Positions 23,601 through 35,600 of a stretch of 64,000 nt of DNA are shown here, in pieces. The DNA lies in NCBI GenBank assembly GCA_963978905.1, contig OZ022258.1:41834591-41898590 (forward strand), written 5' to 3'. The notes under the pieces were generated by a model. It did no database searches. It was not told where the DNA came from and saw only the letters and a list, made by a program, of their open reading frames with translations. The position numbers and the translations under genes are program-made. The DNA is from Trichostrongylus colubriformis (taxonomy: Eukaryota > Nematoda > Chromadorea > Rhabditida > Trichostrongylidae). The first letter of the stretch is position 1, and the number at the start of each line of letters is the position of its first letter.

Positions 23601-26600
23601 CAGAGTCCCAGCTTTGCTGCGACGCGAGATATCAATTTCCCCTTTCAAGGCTCCTTATCAGCCCTTATCAGTTGTTATCACTTCCGTTCCCTCACCACTG
23701 ATGTCCCCTTACCACTCCCTATATCACTTCAAAAATCCAGAGTCCCAGCTTTGCTGCGACGCGAGATATCAATTTCCCCTTTCAAGGCTCCTTATCAGCC
23801 CTTATCAGTTGTTATCACTTCCGTTCCCTCACCACTGATGTCCCCTTACCACTCCCTATATCACTTTAAAAATCCAGAGTCCCAGCTTTGCTGTGACGCG
23901 AGATATCAATTTCTCGCCATTCGCCTTTCGAAGTTCCTTATCAGCCCTTATCAGTTGCTATCACTTCCGTTCCCCCACCATTGATGTTCCCTCACCACCC
24001 CTCATATCATTTCAAAAAATCAGACTCCCAGCTCTACTGCGACGCGAGATATGAATTTCGTGACAGACGGAGGGACAGACGGCTTAGCGCTTTATATATA
24101 GTAGGGATAGGGATAGGGATAGGGATTTTTTACCTGTGAGAGTTACAGCTAAGGGTGATGTATGCATAAAATTGATTACAAGCTACTATAGGCTCTAACG
24201 TTGCATGCTATCACAGCCCTTTTTTTGGAGTCGGCAAGTGGGGTGGCAGACATAGGCCATTAGTGCCGTCATTCAAGCATTGCACTTCCCATATCGGGGG
24301 AATTCTGTACTTTTTCACTCCGACTGATAATGCTCCCTTAGGAGAGCTTGATAACCATTTGTGGACCGTGTTTGGTAGCGTTCTCGTTCCTCGTTATCAC
24401 ACCCGCTCTTATTTCTCGCCATTGTAAACCGGTCGTATGAGAACAGCTGATCTACACCGTCGCAGTCTAAAGATAAGTTCTGTATTCACCTTTTTCATAG
24501 AATTCAGTGTCGTGTTGAACAAATAGCAGTCAGTCACCGAACACCGTACAAGCTCAGAACTTGGATTCAAAGCATAACACACGAAATCGTGGAAGATAGC
24601 ACCTGGAAGATCACTTTGAAGGGATCGTGCACGGAAAATTGAGTTTCTTTGTCACACATATATCTGTATTGTATTTGCTTTATAAGGGGCGCGTGCAAGG
24701 TTTCATGGGAAAAGTGGCAATCCGGTAAAGATACAGCTCGTCAAAGTGGCAGCTGGAGGATGGAGGCCTGACTAAGTGCCCTGCCCCGTCGTCCGCTGCG
24801 GTTAGACATTGATAGTGGGACTGTTCACCTAATTTTCTCTTCCCATATGGATCTCACCTTTTTCGAGTGAACTTTGCTTGCAGCTCTTATTAAGCAAATA
24901 CAACATAAATATATTGGTAACAGAAAAACTCTTTTTTTCGTGCACGATTCCTAGACTCTCGTGTCCTTATAGTAGTAACTAGTCTTTGCATCATCATAGA
25001 AACATGTCCTACTTTTTTTGGGTGACGCAAAGATTGTCAACGATCAAACAGTAAGCTAGTACTGTGACACTGCTCGTGACTTGGGTGTTCTTGACCAAAA
25101 AATAAAAAAAAATTAAGTTATAATACTTACTTCTCACTTACTAATACTAAAGAAAACCCTAAAAATTTCTACAAGGATGCTGAGTTATGGGCAAAAGCTT
25201 CTGTGTCGGACGGGACTCGTAACCGCATTTCATCCTATCCGGGGATATGTGCAAATAGTACTAGTATCAAAAACCAAAAATACCTAAAAATTTCGCTTGT
25301 CATTCGTGGCATTTACAACTTGAGTTTCTGATTCTACACGTGTACCTTGATAGCTTATGGGAAGCGCCGCCTTCATGCTCTGCAACACTGGCGCCGCCAA
25401 CGGAGAGGCGCGAGTGCGACTCATTCGGCGTAGAATGTGGTGAGAGACACATTTATCACATATATTGGCTACGGGACTCTGCGTCTTCACTTTCCGCCGA
25501 GGCGCGGGTGCTGCAGAGTATGAATGCGACCTGATCTTTTACTTCATCATTCACTTGTTGAAGATTGTTCGTTATGCTAATTGACTTATGCTAATTGTTA
25601 TGTGTTATGCTAATTGGTCTAAATAAGCAAAAGGTAGTGCCGTATTGTGTGACCACCTCTCGCAACTTCATTTTCTTAATTCTATCCGCACCATCCACTT
25701 TGAAGATTCTATATGCGACCGTTGACTTCTGCGTTTTTGCAACACATAGAGGAGATATTCGAGTTGATGTAGTCAATCTGTGGCGTTTGAATAACAAATA
25801 GAGCAATCAGAGTCATGTCATTAGGTACCTTAGTCCCTAGATGCGCCATAATGCCATCCATGGATCGCTCCGCCCACAGAACTCCCAGTGTTCATGTGCG
25901 TTCGTTTTCTGTTCCATCACTTCCTCTGTTCATTTCGTTGTCTTTTCTCGTATGGGTCGTCGTCCAAACGCTGCTGCAGTCATGTTATCGCACAACACCT
26001 ACTGCGCGTGAGAGTCGTTTACCATGGGTGTGTACCTTTATGTCAGGATTTCGCACCGCGGCATGTCGCCAGCCAAGCAATGCGAACGAGCTAAAGGCGC
26101 TATTTTGTGGGATCCCGAAGCGATTACAAGTCAGCTGCGTATCGCGCTACTAGCATTACCGTGTAATCATTCTATGACCCAACTACCGCGACGCGCATAG
26201 CTCGCCACACTGCGTCGCGCGAAATCCTGACATAATGGTGCACACCCGTTCACTATTTTCATGGACTCTTTAGTTTACCTTCTTATGCAAACTATTCAGC
26301 AGCCCCAACCTCATTCTTTATCGATACCAGATAAGATAGAAATATTTCAGTTATCCGAAAAGATAAATTTTTCAAGGCAGTTTATCTACAGACGTACATA
26401 ATGTGTGGTGTCTCACAAGCCTATCCAACATTTTTTTTCTTTTATTACGGTTGTAAGCTTTATTTCGCTTCAATTCCTCTATTATATTCATTGATTGGAT
26501 CGTCTCACCAAATTACTTCTGTCATAAACTATCAAGCAATCTAGCTTATGGACGCTTGATTAGAACGTATAGGAACGATTGACTAATAAGGAAGAAACAC

Positions 26601-29600
26601 CAGAAGTTCGGCAAACTTTCAGTTGCTGGAAATTGATCGTGACCAGCAATTTCAGTGGTGGCACCAAACCTGTCGCGTTTTTGTACTTTGATAAAACTTG
26701 TCTTCGCAGCAAACTTCAAAAAAGATATTCGAAAAAATTATAAGCGAATGTGTTCAATGGTTTGTTGTCCAAGGTGTACAGCCTACTCCTCAAATAGATG
26801 ATGCAATGTATGTACACAGAAAAATTGTGAACGTTCGAACGGTGCGCCATTTTGGTTCCATACTAGCATCTCACCAACGTTTTATAGATTACTGTTCCAT
26901 CATGATCGCATCAAATTAGTAATCTTTCGCCATGCACCGATTTGTAAAAAGCACATAGTCCGCACAGTGTGAATCTGGCTTGTCACCGCATCCATATTCA
27001 CTGCACCTTTGAGGCACCTTCAGGGGTGGGGAGAAAGTGAGAAACGGGAAGACGTGTTCTCTACAAACAGTTGGTGATGTATGGCGAAAAAGGGGATGAA
27101 GGGAAGTTTTCGAGTTCCCATTCCTCGGGTTCTTGGCCGTTTTACCGCGTTGCTTTTCTACTGCTGCTGCTGGGGTACCCCTATACTCGTATTCCACAAC
27201 CTGCCAAATGTAACCATTCCGGTGTCTTTAAAATTTAATAGTTTATTATTGATGAGAGGTTCTAGGCAATTATGTAACTGCCTAGGTTTCTATTCACATT
27301 TCGCACAGATCCCTAGCTTCATGGTACCAAAGTAAGGAATCCGAGAAGGTCCGGTAGCTATCAACCGAGTAGTCGAGGTAACTGGGAAATCCCGAAGAAT
27401 CACAGAATCCACGAAACGCGGGTGGTTCTCCTTCGAGGATTTTTCAAGTCACCAACGTGAGAGACATGTGTCACACCTTCCTCTTGGAGTGCAATTCAAA
27501 TGTCGGCGTAAAATAGCATGTGGTGTCTGCAGTTCAAGCAGCGCCGCTGATGCAAATTAATTCACATCTAATTCAAATCATGCTTAGTTTCCTGCAAAGC
27601 TTTTACTGTTGCTTTCATACTCCAGCAGCGAATGTTTGTTTCTAATATTTTCTATGAGGGCGTAAGTGGGAGCTGTACTATTTCCGACAGGTGGTGCGTT
27701 TCCATGCCATGGTGTCCACTGGGTGAACATTTCCCTTGTTTTTTTTTTTGCTATTTTCCGTAAGATCTTTCGTTGCTGTCTCTCTTTTCTCCTGGAATGT
27801 CGCTCCTTTATCCCAAACATCTGTAATGATGATCTTTTCGGTGGTTTCTTGATCTTCTTTTTGAATGCTGCTCTATGCTGCTTGAGGCATGCACAATGAG
27901 CTTAATTTTAGCGTGAACGAAGGGCTGAAATAATCATCAGAGGCGCGAATTTCGGTTTACTTGTAGCGCATTCACACGTTCACTCGGAACTTGACACCGA
28001 GTGAGCGAAGATAATGCCTATTCTTGGAATCGGACTCTTACTCTCTGGACAGTGCAAGTTAAGGCTCCTCCTGTATGGTTGCTAATGTATAATAGATGGA
28101 GAGTAGAGGAAAAAAAGCGGGTCTCCACTGCGTCGACGACCGGTGTTTTGCATAAATGTGTTTTATGTTTGGCCTAAGCCTTGGAAGGCAAAGGGAGACT
28201 CTTCCTTCCTTCTGTAAGGCCCAGGCAATAAAGCCTGAATGTGCTGACTGATGATTGTATAATAGAATGGTATTAGAAAAGGCGGTAGCGCCCATATGGG
28301 TGCTCCCACCATCGCCCATATGGGTGCTCCCACCATCATTACATTAACACCTTTACGTGAGTTTGTAGGAATTGTTTTTTACCATGTCCTGCATATTTTC
28401 AAAGTCGTGTATGATATCTGGTGTCAAAGAAGTGGGGGGTGGGGGAGACGCAGAATTTTCACCGACGTCGAATCTTCCTTCCTTCCCTAGGCTTAGGCTG
28501 AAGCAGATGAGGCAGATGCTTTGTCATGTAGGGGGAGGGGATATGAATCTATGCCTAAGCCCAAGAAGGGAAAGAGATTCGACGTCGTTGCTTCTTACAC
28601 GAGCCTTCCCCCTCCCCTCCCCCACTTTGATTGACCCGATACCTGCAATACTATCATTCGTTTGCGCCATCAAACCCACGTATCAAGCTGGCTTATGACA
28701 TGAATATGCTTTACTGACTTTTGACTTTTCAAAGCGACACTCGCCGAGATAGCTCAGTTGCATTCATCACATGTGTAGTGGCTACTGCTTTCGAAAATAC
28801 TCTCTGATCGCTCTTCCCCGTATGAACCTTCTCACTGTTCTAATTCGACTACCATACTGGAGAACAGTGTGTTATGCTGCCTTCATTGCGAAAATGTCCC
28901 ACAGGCGGAGCAAGAATCTCGCGTTTTTTAAAAAGTGTCTGGAGGCAGGCTAGGCGTCATAAGTCTACAACTACATGACCCGCTGTGAATACGCCACAAA
29001 ATTTACGCCGCTCAGGTGTAGCCCTACGTTCGTGCTGAAATTGGCTCACTGTAAGGCTTGTTACACTCTGGTTCTGGTCCGATTGTTTGAAACCTAATCT
29101 CGAACAGGTTCAGCTTTTTCTTGTGTTTTCCAATCTCTGGCAGTATACCGGCAAACAAGTAGGAGCTCAGCTACTCTTGGTAAAACTAGGTTTTTCTATA
29201 GTTTTTGTTGAAATATGTAGACTATACGGGCGCATTTCTTTCGCTAGTTGTTTTGCAAGAACTGACAGTCTTTCTGAAGCACTGACGGGCTTTTCAAGCA
29301 AAACGAGCGATCTTGCCTCCTATGCCCCACTGACCGTTTGCGATTTTGCTGTTCTGCAGTTTTGCGATATCGCTGTTTCGCATGCGAAGCTGCAGCATGG
29401 TACGTAGAACCCTGAGTTCGCATAATGAAACACCGCAAAATGGCGAAGTCTGACATTAGCGTTCCTATTCATCTCATGGCTGAGTTGCTGACTAAGTAGC
29501 ACGAAATCGTGACGGCATGGAAATGGAATTTTGCTCGCCTGTGATCATTTCAGTTGGAATGTACCGATTCACGATGACGCCTCTATTATGCGCCATCGAT

Positions 29601-32600
29601 GACTTCACGGTGCCCATACGCTGTTTAACGTTTCTTTGTGGCATACATTTCTGGAATTCTTTGGTTTTTGATACTGTATGGTTCAAAAGTTCAAAAGTTT
29701 ATTCCAAAAGACTCAAAACAGCTTCTACAAAACCAGTTGCAAAAATATTGTTGCAAAAGAAAATTGAGCCTTATGGGCAGGCTTTTGGCGCCTGGCGCCT
29801 TTATCAAGCCGTCTTCAATTTTAGTTGTCTTTTTTTTATCCAGTACAGCAGCACCACACATCAGCTCAAGTATCTGAAATTCCCAAAGCTGGAAGCAAAT
29901 CTAATCTGTTCAATTTAGAGCGGAAAATTCTACTATTAGGGGCGGTAAGAATGTCCCTCGGGAGCACTCTTAGCCATCTGGCTCCACGAAAAAAATCATA
30001 TTGTGTATAGTGGCACAATGTCTAACGCTAATCGTAGTATGGGATAGTGACAAACATCCTGTGCGTCCACGAGTGGGTCGAAAAATCCAATATTTACTTG
30101 GCCTGATTTTTAGCTCACCCTTGAGTAGTTTGAAGCAAAAAAAACCAAGTCGTTGACCACGCGCCGGTGTAAGGGGGTTTTCAACTTAAAAGTTTTTAAT
30201 CTCTCATTGTAATTAGGCATGTTGCTTCGCAGAACAGGATGTGTATCACTCCTAGCCAGTAGTATTCTAGTGAAGATATGCTGCACCTTTTCTAATTTAA
30301 CTTGATGTTTCCTTGTGTAAGGACTCCAAATTTGAAACAAAGAGCCTTGCGAACAGTTAAATTTATATGAGTTTCAAAGCTCAAACTACTGTCTAAATGA
30401 ACTCGTAAATCGCGCACTCTAGTCACTGTTTCCAGTACTGTTTCATTGACCTTGTATTCTAAGGGGGCGCCTTTGAATGTGGAAAACAAGTGTTTTAGAG
30501 AGGTTGACTGGAATGTCCCAAGTTGAAGCCCAGTCCATCATGTTATTAATGGACTGTGACAAAGCATCAAAAATCTCCATCTTGTTATCATCATTATAGG
30601 CGCTATATACCTTGATATCATCTGCATAAATTTGAACTCTTATTGATGGATGAGTTTTCAATTTCATCGGAAGGTCATAGGGATAGGCAAGAAAAAGCAG
30701 TTACTTTCAATCATTACTTGTGTTATCATTTCTTTGCTTCTTTACAATTTTCAGTATTTTCTAGAGTATGCCCACTGCGAGCTCACAGCTCTCATGAACA
30801 TGTTTCACCTCATTCTTCTTTAATTTGCGGTTACTAACCGTCTTTCCTACTGAACATCTCACATCGTGTCTATCATCTCGATGCATATAATTGTAGATTG
30901 TGTTTCATTACTTCGAAATGAGAGGTAATGTATCCTGCTAGAGAGGATAGGGAAGCAGGTGATGTAATCAAAGTTAAAGGAAGAGACACAACAAGCAAGT
31001 CGTCTGAAAGCATGGATCTCAAGCTCGAACACAATACTCATTCAGGATGCTAACAAAGTTGGAGAATGAAATTTTAATTGCGCACTTGGAAAATGGGCCG
31101 GCTTCGAGCAGTGGAGTACTGGCGAAAGAGCCCCGCGGGCATCTCACGGCAAGTGGAGCACTAAGGCGTCTGTGTCGGTGCGTCACTACAAAAAGCCACT
31201 ACAATGTTGAAACTGAGTTGTTCTGAATTCGAAGAAGTGTGCTAAAGGTAGCAAAAGGAAAGTAAACGTTGGGGATGGCAGAAGTAGTAGTGCTAGTCGA
31301 TTGTTGAATACGAAAGTAGAGGGGTAATTAATGCGGCATTGAGGAAAAAACGATGTGAAATGGTCAAAAATTCAAATAATGATACCCGCGTTCTTCCTGG
31401 ATCGCTGTCTGCTGGCCTGCGTAGAGCCTGACAATAGACCTGGAACGAGCGCAACTCCACGAATGCGCCATGCGCCGTTTTCTTTTTGCTTTGGCTTTCC
31501 TTCAACGTGGTTGTTCCATTTGTTGGGCAGCTCAATTCTTGCTGCTTCTATTGAAGTCGAAAAAGGTCAGGTACATCGATCAAATCCCTCATTTCCTGGA
31601 AATATTCGCTTGTTTTTCAAATGTGTTCCAATTTATGCCACTTATTCTCCCCAGCGTAAGTCCCGTACCTTCGGAGAGTTGCCTGGTTCATCTAAACATA
31701 TATCTAAACATTGACTTCGTTCTTATAATGATGTGACAAATTAACATCAATTGTTTTACGAATCCACTGGTGTGTAGCAATCACAACGCTTGTATTCCTA
31801 TCGTTGGTCTGATTATTCTGTGCTAACATTCGTTTTCAAGCAAGTTGTGACCAATTAACGATGCTCCAATGGCTCCTCTGGCAAAGTGGGGAGTTTGCAT
31901 GTGGTACTTCCACCAATCTGATTGACGGGCGTCTTCATTAAACCACCTTTGCAGGGAAACCACTGCTAAAGGGAACTAGTTCACCATCTGAACTGGTTCA
32001 AGATCTTTATCACGAAAGGGGGTTACGGTTATGAGCCGGTTTCAGAAATCTTCAAACGCATGGAATCAAATCTAAAGGCACCTCTAAATTTGTAATTTAT
32101 TCCACTTATTTAGTAATTCCATTCGATATTCATACACGTATGTATTTCAGTTATTTGCGATTCTATGTACTTCTACCATTCTTTCTTTACCTATACTGTC
32201 AGCATACACCATTTGGATCAACTTTCACGTACGTAGAATAATGCTCTGTCGTTTTGAAGCAAAGCTAGTGAATAGGGTGTTTGACGGATTGGCAGGTTGT
32301 CAGTTTGGAGGAAATAGTTTCGACGCCAACTGTTTTCAAAATTGTTTTCATCGGGATCATTGCTGTCACAGAAACAAGATGCTGTAGTTATTTCTACGAG
32401 TGAATGATTGATTGATTTAGTAAATCTTGTATCCATCCATAAGTGAGGAAGAGGTTGACATATCGCATCTGGATCCATCTACTTACTTCTCCATTTCTTA
32501 GAATGTCAAGCTGCAGAGTTGGCAGAACAAGTCCTCAAATTGGAAAATACTATTGTAGTAGCAATATAATAACTAGCTTCCGCTTACCATCAACACAAGG

Positions 32601-35600
32601 CCATGACAGTTAATGTTGGTATCAAATCTTACTTCGAATGGAGTGAAAGGTGCCTCAATTCAAGCACTTGCAAGCGGGGACAACATGAATTGAAGGGCTT
32701 TTCGTGAGATACATCTTTGTGAAGTTGCCTTCGACGTAGGTTGACGATGTTTTCCAGGGTCTTTCAGGTGCTCCGCAGGTTTTGAGTACTCTCATTATCC
32801 TTAGGATTTCCACAGCCTATATTCGCAGATGTATACGGTGATCCCTCGCCCTACTTCTCATAATGTCCTTCTACTCTGGCTAAGGCCACCGTCAGACTTC
32901 GCAATTTTGCGATTCTGCGATTATGCGGCGTTTTACTTTCGCGTGCGATACTACGACCTTGATATTGTGCAATGCCGCAACTTCGCGTGCGAAAGCGCGA
33001 CGCCGTAAAATCACAAAATTGCTAAATCGCGAAATCTGACGGCGGCCTGAGGTCGCGAATCAATAAGTTGGTCTTCCTTTCCTACTCGTGCTTGTGACTC
33101 GCGACGCGATGCGCGCGAGCTAGGGAACCGATCCTGTTGGGTCCCAGAACGATTACACCTAAAATGAGGTCTGGAAACCGTCATACCTTTGGGACCCAAC
33201 ATAACCTACCGCTCATTGTTAGATCGCGCTCATCGTGTCGCGTACTGACTGTCGCGGCGCAAATTATGATGGAATCCACTCCGCACTACTTGTTGCACTA
33301 TATTTCGACGTCGAGCGAAAACTTGGATGTGGAGCAGGAAGGGCCGATCCAGAGCCGCAAAGCCTGGGATGACGTGCACAGTTAGTATCGTTCGCATTCG
33401 CAGTAGTCAGCACTTGCTATACGGAACTGAAATCTTTGTGTGGTTCTTTCTCTTCCTCTCACTCCTTATACATTTCCCAAAAGCATTCGTCTTTTTTTTG
33501 CACTATCACCGGCTCTGCGAAATTCCAACGAAATTATTAGGCTGGCTGATAAGTTCCTGGACACTTCAAAACAGTTTGTTCTACAATGCGTCGATTGATA
33601 GCTCATCTTTTCATGTTCGGCCTTGTTGAACAGTGCTCTCGAATATTCCTCCACATAGGTATATAAAAGCCGGAGCTTGTCTAGAGAGAAGGAGGGCCGA
33701 TGTTATGCTACTGCACGACAACGCTAAGAGCCACATGTAGCGAAGATCACTCGAGATACTTTGTCGGCTTTAGAGTGGGAAGTTCTGCCGCACCCACCAT
33801 ATTCCCCGGACCTCGCCCCATCTGAGTACCATTAATTATCCCCTCTCAAAAGTTATCTGAAGGACAAGCAGTTCACAAAAGAGGAGGACCTCAAAATCGC
33901 GATGAACACTTTTATAGCGTCGCAGTCTGCACAGTTCTGGATGAATGGAATTGAAAGGTTGCCGAGCGATGGCAGAAGGTTATTGATAATGATGGTAAAT
34001 ATATTATTGAATGATTATAAGTTGTTCCAAAATTAAGTTATAAAATAAAAAAACTTCTCGAAGTGTCCAGGAATTTATCAGCCAACCTAATATAAGTGAT
34101 AAAAAAGCACAAAAAACACTGTACGACAATCTACGCCAACCGAAGGGAAATGATTTACTTACAAGAGAAAATTACAGACACCGAAAGGTGAACTTGGCAG
34201 GTTGTGAATTATGGTAAGTGTAAAAAGATTGTGTATGAAAGTAGTGATGCTCAGCAGTGTAACAATAGAGAAAGAACGAAGTAAAACGACGAAAGCCTTG
34301 AGAGACAGGAATCGAAAACCTCTAATCTTTCGCGCCTCTGCGTCACTAGCCGGGGTAGATTGAAGACGCCCTGAGGCTGCGTCCATACCAATTGAATGAG
34401 AGTTTTGGTGCATCGGCGCATTGGCGTATCCGCGATTTGAGATTTTTGGCGTGCCACGTCACTTTAGCAACGTGGTCAGTTGAACGCGTGCGGTTGATTT
34501 CTTTTTCTACTCCTTCCATTTCTTGATTTTTCCATATCTTATTGAAAGTCGTTACCTGCAATGGCAAATATCCAAAATCGCGGATGCGCCAATACTCTCA
34601 TTTTTAACCAATGCGCATCTTATCCATCACGCGAATGCGCCAATTCTCTCAAATCGCGGATGCGCCGATGCGCCGGTCCGCCAATCCTCTCAAATCGCGG
34701 ATGCGCCAATACTCTCACTTTTTTCAATCAATGCGTATCTTATCCATCACGCGAATGCGCCAATTCTCTCAAATCGCGGATGCGCCGATGCGACGGTCCG
34801 CCAATCCTCTCATCGCGGATGCGTCAATACTCTCACTTTTTTCATCGATATGTACTCTATCCATCACGCGAATGCGCCAATTCTCTCAAATCGCGGATGA
34901 AATGCGCTCATTTTCTCGATCGATACGTATATTTCACTTTACGCCGATGCGCCAAAACTCTCATTCAATTTGGTATGAACGCAGCCTAAGGCTAAATCAG
35001 CCACGTGAAGTTGTCTCGTCATCGCCGGCAAGTCCCCCACCGGATGAGCGGCAGCGACTCGCCGTGCTGTGGGATCATCATAGGACCCCAAGCCGCGCTT
35101 TTTGAATGCGCGATTCGCTGCACATCACCTATTCTGAATTAGGTTGGTTTTCAAAGAAGATGCACGCATAATTCTCACTCCCCTCCCCCACCCTCCCGGT
35201 GCCTTCAACATTGTCATCCCGAGACGTATGCTGACGGTACATTTTTTACTCAATCAACGACCGTGCCCTAGCATCCCGTTGTTTGCTTTTCCTACTCGTA
35301 CCTTTTCATACTCTTCATACTACTTTTTTATTCATACTTTGACCATCATACTTTTTAGCGGTGATAAAATCGCTCCATACTTGCGCAAGTCATTTACTTT
35401 CTACTTGTCTCTTGCATTTGTTGTACTGCGGTGATACCGCCGATCACTGAGGCGGCGCTCGTTGCTTTGGAATTTGCGGAATTGCAGAGTTGCGGAAAAC
35501 GATAAACATACGTATCGATCGAGAGAACTGCGGAGTTTGCGTCTTTGTGAAAATTTAGAATTGTGGAGTTAGCGGAAAATGATCAGACATGTATCGATTT

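Noticed and set aside
23462..23984. Three tandem frames of 74-79 residues with near-identical sequence
   Set aside because: Each is the same 137-bp satellite unit; the period is not a multiple of three.
28744..28800. tRNA-like start GCCGAGATAGCTCAGTTG
   Set aside because: No matching B box or acceptor partner follows within tRNA length.
34523..35105. Overlapping 125-164 residue plus-strand frames
   Set aside because: All three frames are open because a 120-bp array without stops is repeated; composition is the array, not a protein.
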